From Apium graveolens (lineage: Eukaryota > Streptophyta > Magnoliopsida > Apiales > Apiaceae): 64,000 nt of DNA. Both the position numbers and the translations under genes were made by a program. Positions within the stretch are counted from its first letter, which is position 1; each line of letters starts with the position of its first letter. Under the pieces are notes generated by a model, which searched no databases, was not told the origin of the DNA, and saw only the letters and a program-made list of their open reading frames with translations. The stretch covers positions 24,881,109 through 24,945,108 of the forward strand of contig NC_133648.1 in the NCBI RefSeq assembly GCF_009905375.1, read 5' to 3'. This document shows positions 34,148 to 46,025 of this stretch, piece by piece.

Positions 34148-34156
34148 GTTGTATGG
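34148..34156. repeat. 9-bp target site duplication of the MULE, right copy
   Basis: gttgtatgg, identical to 11408-11416, immediately after the terminal gcc of the right TIR. Confidence 0.92.
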
Positions 34157-34504
34157 GGTCGAAGGAATTACAAAAGATAGTGCAGAGAAAGAAACAATAA
34201 AGTCAGCTTTGTAGGTAAAGACATTGTTTTCGAGCCCAGTAATTGAAATGCACCAACCCAGAAGTACACAGTTTAATACTAATAACTACAGTACATACAA
34301 ATAACAATACTGGGAGACTGGATTCTGTTTTACTGCCCCCCCAGATTCATTTGATTTCACGTGCCTGATTCCATTCCCCCAACCCCAATAGTCAAACTTC
34401 GATTATGCATTGTTTTTTTAACCATGTTTTTTTAATTAATTACACACACGCGAAGTTAAACATTTGACCAAGACAAAAGTTCAATCATGCACCAATCTTA
34501 TTTA

Positions 34505-35423
34505 GGGGTCGTTTGCTTCGGTTAATTCTGGTATTGTTTTGTTCATTTCAAACTCATACCTGATATTTGGCTGACTATTTTTAAAATCTGATATCCATTC
34601 CTTATACCCGTCTGGAATCAGATTTGATATCCTAGGAGGAGGTGGGTTTGAAAGAGGGGTATGAGGTATCAAAATAAATTTCATTAGTACATTACATAAA
34701 GTTAAATACAATCTTAAAACATATTCAAACCCATACCTTTGGCTGACTATTTTTAAAATCTAATATTCATTCCTTATACCCGTCTGAAATCAGATTTGAT
34801 ACCCTAGGGGGAGGTGGGTTTGAAAGAGGGGTACGAGGTATCAAAATAAATTTCATTAGTACATTACATAAAGTTAAATACAATTTTAAAACATATTCAA
34901 ACCCATACCTGGTATTTGGCTGACTATTTTTAAAATCTAATATCCATTCCTTATACCCGTCTGGAATCAGATTTGATACCCTAGGGGGAGGTGGGTTTGA
35001 AAGAGGGGTATGAGGTATCAAAATAAATTTCATTAGTACATTACTTATAAAGTTAAATACAATCTTAAAACATATATCTTAAATATCATATTTAATTTTA
35101 TATAAGTTATGCTTATTTTTAATTAATACAAATATTTTTATTTACTTTAAAAATTATAAATTAACATTAAAATTAAAATTTATAACTTTCTAATCACTTA
35201 TATTTAATCAGTTTTTGTTTGTAAGTTGAATAACAACTTAAATTTGACATATGCAATATATAAAAGTTTAATTCAATCAATAAATCAAAAATATTTAAAT
35301 GAAACATATTTCATTCCAGCACCGAACCAAACACGTGATATCAGGAATGATTCCTCAACCCCATACCAGCCTAACCCGATTCCTTATTCCAAACCCATAC
35401 CGTCTTCTGAACCAAACGTCCCC
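34505..35423. mobile_element. Tourist/Harbinger-like MITE, 919 bp, with triplicated core
   Basis: Ends are GGGGTCGTTTGCTTCGG and its inverted form (GGGGACGTTTGGTTCAG), flanked by TTA on both sides (34502-34504, 35424-35426). The TTA duplication and the TIR type point to PIF/Harbinger. About 170-bp units repeat three times between roughly 34548 and 35060, each with the block ggctgactatttttaaaatc and the block gaggtgggtttgaaagaggg. The apparent reading frames across it come from this repeat and are not genes. Confidence 0.85.
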
Positions 35424-35426
35424 TTA

Positions 35427-35747
35427 ACTGTAACAAATCTGGATTGAAATTAATTTTGGAAAAAATTAAGTTGTTTGATACTACAATTTATAGCACATTT
35501 CATATATTCATATGCAGTAAAATTCCTATAAATTAATAATTTTGAAATCAAAATATTATTCATTTATTGACGTTACCAATATCTTGAGGAATAAATATTT
35601 AATGTATAAAATTTTACTTCACATACAAAATATTTATCCATTGAATCATAAGTGTCAAACTTCAATATGGGCTAGGTTTGTTGAAGCTAATAATTTCACA
35701 TTACTATATTACCAGGTGCACAATTTTATCTTATTTTTTGACAAATA
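35427..35747. other. Short intergenic stretch
   Basis: AT-rich DNA between two MITEs. Nothing recognised. Confidence 0.4.
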
Positions 35748-36016
35748 CTCCCTCCGTCCTTTTAATTTCTTATCAAAAGGATTGGACACATAGTTTAGTA
35801 GTGAAAAAGAAAAAGAAAAGTGTGTGAAATAGTGAGACCCATTAATTTTTAATATATAAAATGGAGATAGTGGAGTAAAAATAGTGTGAAAAGGAAGAAA
35901 AAGTAGAAAAATGGTGGAACCCATTAACTATTTTTAATAAGTTTTGAAACGTAAAGAAATGAACGGGACATTCCAAAAAAGAAAATATAAAGAAATGAAA
36001 ATGACGAAAAGAATAT
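35748..36016. mobile_element. Stowaway-like MITE, partly decayed
   Basis: The left end CTCCCTCCGTCCTTTTAATT follows a TA dinucleotide and is the classic Stowaway (Tc1/mariner) terminus. The right end is degenerate: reversed it reads TCGTCATTTTCATTTCTTTAT, matching the left after the first bases. The exact right boundary is uncertain. Confidence 0.6.
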
Positions 36017-36047
36017 GATTTATAGCCTAACAAATTATTATATATTT

Positions 36048-36112
36048 TAAGAAACGTCGAACCCCGGACCTTAACGACGAGGATAAACTCTTGCGACTAA
36101 CCAACTTTGTGC
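36048..36112 (-). repeat. SINE-like fragment with tRNA-type boxes
   Basis: On the minus strand TTGGTTAGTCGCAAGAG (A-box-like) is followed about 30 bases later by GGGGTTCGAC (B-box-like). The spacing fits an RNA polymerase III promoter of a tRNA-derived SINE. There is no foldable tRNA, so I call it only SINE-like. Confidence 0.35.
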
Positions 36113-36460
36113 ATATCGAAGTACAATTTGTTTTCAAGAACCCCAAACTCTGAGTTTCAACACCAAAACTAAAAAAGGTAAACCATGAGCGAACATAACC
36201 AAAATTCGATATTTAGGCCCAATATGCCTCACTGGTAATAAAGGCCAATAAGCATAATATCTGCTGCTCCATCTCCCAGGCACATACATCATAGCTAATT
36301 GGATCACCCTACATAATTTTCCTTTCACTTTCATCTCATATCATTCCAACTTCTCTTACAAATTAAAACCTCAGATTGTAACCAACAATTAACACATTCT
36401 TATACAATATCAGCTTCCAATAGACACAACAAAAAATACATTAGATGCTCATCCATGTTC

Positions 36461-39400
36461 TTAAATTGTCTTCCATCTTAATTCCACATGTACCATTCCA
36501 TTCTTCGAATCTATCAGATGATATTTGCGGTTAATACGTCCATTATGCACTACATCGGCAAGGTCAATGTCTACATGTCCCAGTGACTCCTGCGCAAGGG
36601 TTTAAAAGTTTGAAAATTAAAACATAATCATTATGATTATGGTAAAACTGCTAAAGTTAGGATGGATAGAAAGAAATGCTTGCCTTTTGTCGGAAACTTA
36701 TGCCTCTTGGTCTGCTTAAAACTTTAATTTGGATCTTGTCATTTACAGGCGGTTCTTCGAGCACAAATTGGTACTCTTCATTCCAGAGAGGGTCACGAGT
36801 TCTTTTAATCATCTGACCAGAATCAAAAGTTATAGAAGTTAATAAGCTATAAACATTGTTCAACAGGTGAGACATTGCTAGCTAAATTTTTTACAATAAA
36901 ACTATAGAAAGAAAAATAACCTTAAAGTGAATATGACATGTATTGAAACAAGTGCAAATCATTGATACCGTTGTTTCGTTAAAGTTTCGATTGCATAAAA
37001 AGCCTTAATGCGCTGCTAATACACAAACAGTTAATGTAATGACTTGTTGAAACACCAACACGTTCACTATCTTACTTTATATCATTAATCTTTTAAAGTA
37101 ATAGTGTGTCTGAATATGAGCAATTAACTTGAGCATGTTAGACTTTAGGAGTTTCTCAGCATCAAGATGTAGTTTCATCAATAAAATTTCTTGATGATGG
37201 AATGAGAAGTTTCATGCTTATGGTACATATAATTATTAAGAATTTCAAAGAAAACCCTTATTTTTTGCGACATTATCTGAAAAATTAGAAAGATTGCACA
37301 TTCACAATCATGTAAATTTAATTTTAAAAAACTATATCTCACCTTTGATTTCTTCGTTTCTCCTTTAAAAATTACTAAAGCGTAAGGATTGTTGTGATGC
37401 TCCCCCTCTACATCTTCAGCTCCTTGGACAGTGACCATTAGTACCCCTGCTCCACTTGGAATCATAGGACCACATTCCCCGTCATTTTGACTTTCGATCC
37501 TTAGAGATCCATCGAGAGCTCCACTAAGAATGTTACTATCTTCTCGGAAAGGAGCATATTTCAGCTCTAATACAATCTTTCCTCTGGGCTTCTTCTTTTG
37601 CGGATCACTTATATTTGTATTTTTAAGCAAATCAAGCACAAACTCCGTAGATTCTTGTGGTTTTAACAATTTTAGAGGAACTACTTGTGACCCCAGCTTA
37701 TCATGTGCCCCTACCTTAAAAAATTGTAGACGAGTGAGATAATCTCAAATACTCAAAATAAGCATCCATAACAATTTTAACTTAAATAGGAGTATCTGCA
37801 GTGATGTACCAGAAGTTTGTTTGATTTGGGGGGGGGGGGGGGATGTATACTCACCAAAAAGTTTTAACTTGTATAATTCCATAGTCTAATGTTTAAGGTA
37901 AAAAACTAACTGTTGAGAAGTATAAAACACTTAGATATACATAATTAGTGTGGGACTCAGAAGGGAATTAGTGTGGGACTCAGAAGGGAAAAAATATAGA
38001 TTAGTTCATCAGAGAACAACCAATATGAGTATCAGTAGACTAAATTTATAATAGTGATTAAAAGTTCTAATTTTGATACCGGCATGTATATGTATGTGAG
38101 CAGAAGCATCGGTTCTATGTTATCCTACAACTAAGTATTATCAAAATTTTAAAGGGGAAGAAACCAAAAAATCTAGGGTACGCCATAAAACCCTCTCATG
38201 TTTCGCCTCGTAGTCCTAACTGGCTACACCGCTGTGTAATATGACGTGCGTCAATAACCAAATAGTTTTCACTTGAGTTACGAGTGATTGCTTTCTTATT
38301 TTTGTTTACCAAAATCAAAAAGAAATGGCAAAAGTTTATAAGTCAAACCTTGTCCCAATCAAAGACATTTATATTGAGAACTTGGGATTGCGGATCCTTC
38401 ACAAGCAGCTTAAAATTTTCGTTCCATTCTGGATTCAAATTCCTTTTTTTGATAGTTGTTTTCTTTGATGGCAACCTTTCTCCACTCAGGCTCAGCTTAA
38501 CATATGGATCGGATGTTCCCAATATGTCCATTTTCAGAAGTTTGACTGCTCGTACCACTTTCACATGCAGTATTCCAACAGGTTTCTTAATTGCTACTCT
38601 GTTTAAACAGATAGAATGCATAGTGATAAACTAAATCTTCTAATATAGATTAAAAAAAAGAATCATATAGTAGTACATCATATATAAAACAACAAACTTA
38701 CGAAGAAGCATCAAGGATGGGTATCTCAAAAGTTCGTGGCCAGAGATATACACTTGCAACCTGCTTTTTGATAATATCCTGATAAAATTGTGTATGAAGA
38801 TGATCAATTGCAATTTCTGCTATTTAAAGTTTTCACTAAAAAATTAGAGAAAGTGATACCTGAACTGGTCGATATAAGCCAGGTATAGACATAATGTCGC
38901 AGCCCAACACATTCATGCCAAAATCTATGTGCGGCTGCATAGTCAGAAAAGGAGTTAAATATGTGTATTCACTTTTCATACACTTCACAGACCAAAGAAA
39001 AACAGGCAGTGGCTTGAAGTAGATATTTTCACTTACTTTATCCATTAAAGATACCACTATGCTCGCAAAACAGGGAAATGTTGGCACAAGGCATTTCAGT
39101 ATTATGCGTGGTGAAGCAAAAACTTGCATATCCACCAACTGAGAGGAGACATGTACAATAAGTATTTAAAGACCTTAATAAGATAAAAAATTAACACCTA
39201 TTTTGTACAGGGATATGTTTGTCACTATGTAAAAAATGTGGAGTCTGACCTGAACTGTGATACGCTGCGATAAAACTTTGATTGCAACAGTTATATTCTG
39301 ATTTCCAGCCCATTTAATTGCTGGCTCCATGACTAGATCCCTTTCATTTGTCTCATAAATTTTAATACCTGTTATGTTAAAAAGTCAGTGTACAGGCACA

Positions 39401-42322
39401 GGAAAACAAGATTAGATCAAGAAGCAAGTTTTACAAGCTGAGCAACAATTTGAACTACAGTCCTAATATAAGGACTAAAAATAATGTCATAGCAGTTCTC
39501 AGTTGACCAAGCTACGGTCTAAGCATTTGTGTGCTTAGAAGTGCATGTATTTACACTATGTTGGTGCTCAAGTTAATGATACAAGTCAGAAAAACATTTT
39601 GAGGTAAGTGCAGCTAAAGAGAGAGATATTTAATCTTACATTTATGTTCAGAAAGTGTTCAAAAACAAGTTCGAGAAAAATTACCATGAATTGTAGGAGG
39701 GAGTGTCCCCAGGTTCAGAATTTCAAAATCAATAGCTTCACATCGAAACTTTCCAATGTACTCGGCAAATATAGGTTCAGCCATAACCCTAATCATTCCG
39801 CAGATAGCCTGCAAACCAGAAAAATTATCCTACAGCAATATATAATACCAAATGAAGTTTTCATTTTTTAAAAAGAAATTGGGGTTGTTAAAGAGGCCCC
39901 CCTACCCCTTATGAAGATCCAAACCCCTGACCATGTCATGGGGCAAGGGGGAGGGAGATTGGCCATTAGCACTAGGCTATCACCAAAACCACAAAAATAA
40001 ACAAATTTTCTCTTCACCGGCACTAGTAAATTACCTTGTCAAGGTAAGGCCACATATCAAACAAAAACTTATTCAACCAGTCCACCTGTACATAGTGTAA
40101 GCATAGACAATAAGTCAACTAAAAATATAGAAAAATAAGAACAAGAATAATTAGACATTTGTGAGGAGAAAAAACTTACTCGGTCATAATCAGACCTTTT
40201 CACCCAGATAGGTAGCTCAGTAATTACTTCATCTAAAGAATCTGTATCGAGCTCCGATAGAGGCCTAGTAAAAGGATCCTGCAATTAATATGAAAAACGC
40301 TCCCTTAAGTAAAAAGCACATTCTAACAACTGTTTAATGAAACATGCGTTAAAACTTAGAGCCTCTTCACATTGGAAATTAAGTTAAGAAAACTAAAAAT
40401 AGAAACTTCCGCATACAAGTTATATCATAAATGTCTTTGCTTTCCTAGAACTTGTGGTATCAAGCATAACAAAATCAAAAAAAGTACTGCGGCGCGTTGG
40501 TCAAATAACAGGTCTATGATGACAAAGAAAGTCTTTAACGCATAATTACAGAGTAACTGCTCAGGTTCCAGGCATTATTAAAGGAAAAAAACAGATATGT
40601 ATTTGTAAATCAACATTTATATTACATAAAATCCATATAATAATCTATAAGAAGAATACTTCGAAGTTCGAACCAGCTAGACTGGAGTTCAATGAACCAT
40701 AGCAAAAATGCCACATATCCCAGACAACAGTAATAAGTTGAAATGCCATACAATTTTAACTGTTAGAAACAACAGTTTTAAAAGTGCTGCTCAGGAAAGT
40801 TTTAACTTGAATGTCTACGATAATAAATTAGCATATTATTTTGTAAGCTAACTTTGCAACAAAGGAGGCAACAAAGCTGAAACTACACCATGATCGGGCT
40901 TCGTAGATGTTCTTCTAGCGCATTAAAACTCTTAAAAAAACCTTAACATATTTAGGGTCCATGTCATATCAAACCGAAATAAGCAATGATCATATTGTAG
41001 GGTAAACGCTGAAAGTTGATGTTTATTTACTACGATTATTAGCTAATTGAAGACAAATTTAGACACTGAATTACTAAAACATCGCCTGAACTAAAAATTC
41101 ACATCTTTAATTTCTTAGCTCTTGTTCAACTTAGGATGAAGCTTTACTTTATTGCTGCTCCAACTTCAAAAAGTATAGACAAGCATAAAAGCCAAAAAAA
41201 CATGGCAAGAAAGCTACACAACTACATAGTTGCTAAGATATTAACATTATAATGGGACCTGATATTATTAATAGCGAAAGATAAACTCTTAGTCAATATA
41301 TGACTACCTATTTCAATTGACAACCCCACTCTCTATCACCATGACCATTCCTTTTTTTAGCAGTAGTTTTACTTTCAGTTTTATTTACATCGTTCTTTCT
41401 TATTTGGATTAAGCACTAAATCTATGACACGAAGACAAATTTACCACACCACATTGAGTTAAATCCCTAAACATATGAGAAAGCTTTAAATTGGCCAGCC
41501 ACCCGTGGCGGACCTATTAAGTACCGAGGGTTCAGCACAATTCATGCTTAGTATTCTCTTGTTTATCTAATAAAACTCGAAATTAGCAACCTCGAAAAAT
41601 TACAAGTGCAATTTGGGTTCCCCTTCTACAATTTTCTGGGGGTCCACCACTGATTAGGATCAGGACTAAGCCTGAAGTGAAAAATAGCAACTAATGGTAG
41701 TAAAATGAAGCAATCAATCATACAAAATACAAAACTAAACAAATCTTCACATGAATTGTTACACAAAACCTGTAGCTGTAAGCAAATAATGTGTATGTGC
41801 CCTGACTCATCCTTAAAATTTCTCTACCTACATCCTCTTGAAATCCAGAAAATGCAATGAAAATGATCAAATAAAACCAAAAAAAAACCCACTTCAAAGA
41901 TCATCAAAACTTATCATTTTAACAAAAAAGATCAAAACTTGAAGTTCAGATAAATCCCCGTCAGAAATTAAGCTTAAAAAAGAGGGGCTAAACATGCAAA
42001 CCAAGAATGTACCAAGAATCATCAATTCTATCATCTATACAAACATATATAGAAATCCCAAAAAAGAAAATGATCACATGAAATCAAAAAAATCCCAGTT
42101 CAAAAAGATCAAAACATGAAGATTAATCAAACCCCATCATAAATTCAGCTAAAAAACAAGAATCTAAACATGCAAAACCAAGAAAGTTAAAAAAAAACTT
42201 ACCTTGAGATGATGATCATCTTTAGAAGCAGAGTAAATAAAGAGATAAAATCCAATGAAAAGGCCAAGAGGAATTCCAATTCCAAAGCCAAGAATTCCCA
42301 AGAAACTGCTAATAAATCCCAT
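36461..42322 (-). CDS. Plant synaptotagmin, SYT1/SYT2-like, 548 aa, 12 exons
   Basis: Exons complement(join(36461..36589, 36684..36812, 37343..37714, 38349..38598, 38702..38778, 38860..38934, 39037..39138, 39250..39368, 39685..39808, 40035..40085, 40180..40278, 42203..42322)); phases close at 548 aa. An N-terminal membrane anchor (FLGILGFGIGIPLGLFIGF) is followed by an SMP lipid-transfer domain (about 67-245; VDWLNKFLFDMWPYLDK, HIDFGMNVLGCDIMSIPG). C2A lies at about 258-360 with calcium-type aspartates (GTSDPYVKL, FDWDKV). C2B lies at about 415-505 (GAEDVEGEHHNNPY) and lacks most of them. It ends HLIDSKNGMVHVELRWKTI. Family members tether the ER to the plasma membrane and work in stress tolerance and membrane repair. 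Intron 11 has a GC donor (AAG|GCAAG). Intron 1 is 1.9 kb and carries a small MITE. I choose SYT2-like on overall wording; SYT3 is the alternative. Confidence 0.93.
37828..37842. repeat. Homopolymer of 15 G in a synaptotagmin intron
   Basis: An uninterrupted G run inside the intron between exons 9 and 10 (gene order). About 130 bp further, aattagtgtgggactcag plus aaggg occurs twice in tandem (37946-37990). Both are length-variable features. Confidence 0.85.
39868..39995 (-). repeat. SINE-like insertion in a synaptotagmin intron
   Basis: On the minus strand GATAGCCTAGTGCTAATGG (A-box-like) is followed about 35 bases on by GGGGTTTGGATCT (B-box-like). Between them is a C- and T-rich stretch, and the element ends near a T/A-rich tail. 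This is the architecture of a plant tRNA-derived SINE. Boundaries are approximate. Confidence 0.4.
41504..41652. mobile_element. Short hAT-like MITE in synaptotagmin intron 1
   Basis: About 149 bp bounded by CGTGGCGGACCTATT on the left and, reversed, CAGTGGTGGACCCCC on the right. The TGG[CT]GGACC terminus is a widespread plant hAT-type end. I did not find a clear 8-bp duplication. Confidence 0.45.
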
Positions 42323-43383
42323 TAAATAAATTATAGCACTAGCAGTACTGATTCATTCAGTTTAAAAATGAAGAAAAAAGAAAGGTGAAAAAAGTAAAAA
42401 TTTCTTAATGAGCAAGAGAGACGTAAATGAGGAAAATATATGTTTATGTTAATAGAAGCGCCGTGTATGTATTGGAAAATGGAGTCATCAGATGTTGTTG
42501 TTATGTAAGCAGAAGAGAAGAGTGCCTAGGTGATACCGCCAAAAAAGAGACACGCTTTTCAGCACTTTCAAAATTAAATATAGTATCAAAATTCAAGAAT
42601 ATATGCGTTTACGTTGTATTTATTCGGGTCCATGTTTGATGCCAGCTGTTTTTGTCGTGTTTATTAAAAGATAATTATTTTCATTAATTATTTACAATTT
42701 ATTAAATAATTATCATATTTGTACATGGTTAGAGGTATTAAAAATCAAAAATGATTATTTGAAATTTCGATTTGTAATTTATCGTTAATAATTTTTAAAA
42801 AAAATGATTATCAATTAATCGATCAAATATTTTAAAGAATTTATTGACGATTTTTAAAAAATTCATTATTTTCTATAACAGATTGTTTATGTTACAAATC
42901 TAAATTTTTTAATTTATCAAAATCATTATATATGAGAACTAAATGTGGTGGATAATCCTTTGCTATTTGAGTTGAGTTCTTTAAATACTTCAAAAAAGTT
43001 TTAGGGAATCAAAAAGTAAGGGACCCTTTAATACTACAAAGTACAAGTTAACTTGGTTACTTAGCTTGATTAGAATTTAAAAGAGTCAATTTCCTAATCA
43101 TTCACGATGATCGAAATTGAAAGTTCCCTCGCATCAATGGAGTTCACTAAGACACTGGGACCAAATTGCAATGCGGGGTCTTAAAAACCCTATAAAGCCT
43201 GAAAAAAGAAGATTTTTTGAGTTTTCTCGTAAATTTTTACAACACTTGTATTATTCCAGTAGGTCTAAATTTTTTATTTATCACGCTAATCCCCAAAACC
43301 AAGGCAACATCTAGTTTATCAGATTTTTCGACCCATTAGTCTAATGAATGTTTCGCTCAAAATATTAATTAAAGTCTTGGCTT
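42323..43383. other. Intergenic, synaptotagmin promoter side
   Basis: Contains the synaptotagmin 5' UTR (minus strand, about 42323-42430) and then AT-rich DNA up to the Harbinger element. No gene supported. Confidence 0.5.
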
Positions 43384-43750
43384 TAAGAACACCTCCACTC
43401 CAAGTCCCAATTTCCTCTTTTCTTTTATCAATTCTATCTGCCAAGTAAGCTGAAAATAGTCTTTAACAAAAGTGATCCATTTTATTACAATGCAAGGTCC
43501 CGAGCCACTTACACGTTAGTGTAAAAAATCATTTTCAAATGTATTTTATTTTATATAGCATATATTAACTGATATATTATATTTATAATAGTTATATATT
43601 TTAAATAAATATTATATATTCTAAAAATATATATTATATAAAAAATATTAATTAAAAAATATTATTTGATAAAAATAAAATATTATTAAAATACAATTGT
43701 TACAAGATTAAAAATACTGCTAAAACACAATTGTTACATAATTATCAAAC

Positions 43751-44929
43751 TCATATATTAAATGAGCGAGCACTGTGAAATTGAGAAATATGTTCCACTA
43801 AATCGGTTTGTAATTGGCGATGCTTCTGCCTATCACGAATTCGACTGTTGTTATGAATATAATTTTCATAAGAAGCGAGAGGTTCCTCTCCTAAATTTGG
43901 TTGTGATAATCCGTTTGTAACATCATCATAAGAAGGCAGTGGACCAAATGGAGTGGCATACGTGTCTCTCTCATCCTCGACAATCATGTTATGTAAAATA
44001 ATGCAAGCTCTCATTATTTTAGCGAGATCTTCTTTGTCCCAGAATCGTGCTGGACCACGTATAATTGCGAAGCGAGATTGTAAAACACCAAATGCTCGTT
44101 CTACATCTTTACGCTGACCTTCTTGATATTTAGAAAATAACTTTCTTTTGTCTCCTTGTGGACGTGGAATTGTCTTGACAAATGTTGCCCATTCAGGGTA
44201 TATTCCATCTGTTAAATAATACCCCATGTTATAATTGTTACCGTTCACAGTGTAATTTATTTCTGGAGCACGACCTTCTAGCACTTCATCAAATAATGGG
44301 GATCGATCTAAAACATTTATGTCGTTGTTTGAACCAGCAACTCCAAAAAAAGCATGCCATATCCACAAGTCAGATGAGGCAACTGCTTCAAGTAATATTG
44401 TTGGAATGCCTTTGTGACCACTCAAGAACATTCCTTTCCATGCTTTAGGACAATTTTTCCACTGCCAGTGCATACAATCAATACTGCCCATCATACCGGG
44501 AAAGCCGCGAGCCTCCCCCATTGCTAGTAGACGTTGAACATCATTTGAGTTTGGCTTTCGTAAATATTCACTTTCAAATATCAAAATCACATCATTAGCA
44601 AATGTTTTCAAGCATTCAATAGCAGTCGACTCACCGATTCGTACATAGTCATCAACTGCATCAGCAGATATTCCATATGCTAGCATACGCATAGCAGCAG
44701 TGCACTTTTGTAAAGGCGAGAGACCTTTCCTTCTTAATCCATCAATTCTCTGTTGAAAATATGGATTAAAATTTGATAGAGCATTTACGATCCGTAGAAA
44801 AATATGTCTCCCCATTCGGAACCTTCGACGGAACGTTTCCGGAGTGTACACTGGATTTTCTGCAAAGTAATCTTTCACTAGACGTTCATGGCCTGCTTCA
44901 CGATCTCTATGAATCATTCTCCGGGGCAT
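43751..44929 (-). CDS. PIF/Harbinger DDE transposase, 392 aa (HARBI1-like nuclease)
   Basis: An open frame from MPRRMIHRDREAGHERL to HSARSFNI. It has the N-terminal helix-turn-helix part (YTPETFRRRFRMGRHIFLRI) and the catalytic triad of the Harbinger DDE domain: D in MGSIDCMHWQWKNCPKAWKG, D in GSNNDINVLDRSPLF, and E in KDVERAFGVLQSRFAI. In the family it cuts TTA/TAA sites together with the Myb-like partner. Upstream at 44914-45045 another frame starts MANNNEAMKTFVKDMFFDDS and runs 43 codons toward this start but is one base out of register. Either the gene has lost one base there or translation begins at the internal methionine. The catalytic domain is intact. Confidence 0.9.
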   Translation of the reverse strand: MPRRMIHRDREAGHERLVKDYFAENPVYTPETFRRRFRMGRHIFLRIVNALSNFNPYFQQRIDGLRRKGLSPLQKCTAAMRMLAYGISADAVDDYVRIGESTAIECLKTFANDVILIFESEYLRKPNSNDVQRLLAMGEARGFPGMMGSIDCMHWQWKNCPKAWKGMFLSGHKGIPTILLEAVASSDLWIWHAFFGVAGSNNDINVLDRSPLFDEVLEGRAPEINYTVNGNNYNMGYYLTDGIYPEWATFVKTIPRPQGDKRKLFSKYQEGQRKDVERAFGVLQSRFAIIRGPARFWDKEDLAKIMRACIILHNMIVEDERDTYATPFGPLPSYDDVTNGLSQPNLGEEPLASYENYIHNNSRIRDRQKHRQLQTDLVEHISQFHSARSFNI

Positions 44930-45045
44930 AGATAAGAGCTTTCTTCATAAAGTTTGTTGACAAGTTCGAGACGTCGTTTTTGTAGAGAGTCGTCGAAGAA
45001 CATATCTTTAACAAAAGTTTTCATTGCTTCATTGTTGTTAGCCAT
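44914..45045 (-). pseudogene. Out-of-frame N-terminal extension of the Harbinger transposase
   Basis: The minus-strand frame from 45045 starts MANNNEAMKTFV, is rich in Lys and Glu, and ends 43 codons on at a TGA that overlaps the start of the 392-aa frame. The two are offset by one base near 44930. Related transposases usually carry an N-terminus of this kind fused to the MPRRM part, so a single indel is the simplest explanation. A tiny intron is the alternative. Confidence 0.55.
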
Positions 45046-45170
45046 AATGAATATTGATCAGAGCTTTTGAAAGGATGTAGAAAGTAGATGAAATGTGTAA
45101 TTGATATCACTGCAATACTGATTTTATATAGAAACTAAGATGAATATATTCTAACGACTAGTGACAAAGA

Positions 45171-46025
45171 TTACAAGACAAATACTACAAGACAAAGACA
45201 ATAAGCTCCAGAAGTATTTATCTTAGTTCTCTTTATACTTCCGCTATTTGTTGAAGGAGTTCTCCATTTTGGTTGTCTACGAAGCTCATTCCAATGCCTA
45301 TCAAAGTTGGACTTCTTCTTGTATTTAGCTTTATGGAGTTCATGAGCTAGCTCAACTATATCGTTCAAGTTTGAACCACTCCCTATTCTTCGCTCTGCTT
45401 GTTCATGACATGATCCATATCGTTGAGCTCCTTCATTTATCCGGTGCCACCTTTTCTTAATAGCTATGAGTTCTCTTTTGATAATGCCAGGATTACTTTC
45501 TTCACAGTATTGACGAATTCGTTCCCAGAATGCTTCCCCTTTTTGATCAGCACCAATAATGGGATCAATAGATACATTCAACCATGCACTAATTAAGAGT
45601 TTATCTTCAATCCATTTCCACTGACCAATACTCTCTGGTACATTTTCAAAATCATCACCATTATTGTTGAGATCGATAGGGTTTGTGTCATCAAAACCAG
45701 AAAATTGTGATTGTGGAGAATTTTGATTATTTATGGGTGGTTGCTGGGTTTCAAATTGTGGAGTTGTTTGAAAATTTTGGATATATGGAAATTGATATTG
45801 AGAATTTTGAGTAAATGGGAAAAATGAATTTGGAAATTGAGAATTTGGAGGTTGAGAATTATAATTTATATTTTGTGGATGTGGAAATTGATTATTATCT
45901 ATATTTAGATTTTGGACATAGGGAAAATAAGGATTTGGAAATGAATATGGAAATTGAGTATTTGGTATTTGAGAATTGGAATTTGGATTTTGTGAGTTTG
46001 AAGGGAGAGAGTTGTTTGGATTCAT
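45171..46025 (-). CDS. Harbinger ORF1, Myb/SANT-like DNA-binding protein, 284 aa
   Basis: Starts MNPNNSLPSNSQNPNSNSQ with a long Asn/Gln/Pro/Phe-rich N-terminal half (low complexity, about residues 1-125). A trihelix/Myb-like domain follows, about residues 130-245: WKWIEDKLLISAWLNVSID, FWERIRQYCEE, IKKRWHRINEGAQRYGSC. It ends in a short hydrophobic tail. In PIF/Harbinger elements this protein binds the element ends and brings the transposase to the nucleus. It is divergent in position from nothing; both element genes share one strand, ORF1 upstream. No break is visible. Confidence 0.88.
   Translation of the reverse strand: MNPNNSLPSNSQNPNSNSQIPNTQFPYSFPNPYFPYVQNLNIDNNQFPHPQNINYNSQPPNSQFPNSFFPFTQNSQYQFPYIQNFQTTPQFETQQPPINNQNSPQSQFSGFDDTNPIDLNNNGDDFENVPESIGQWKWIEDKLLISAWLNVSIDPIIGADQKGEAFWERIRQYCEESNPGIIKRELIAIKKRWHRINEGAQRYGSCHEQAERRIGSGSNLNDIVELAHELHKAKYKKKSNFDRHWNELRRQPKWRTPSTNSGSIKRTKINTSGAYCLCLVVFVL

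Noticed and set aside
34502..35033. Frames of 69 and 88 codons with repeated PHTPLSNPPPPR
   Set aside because: They are translations of the triplicated core of the Tourist-like MITE.
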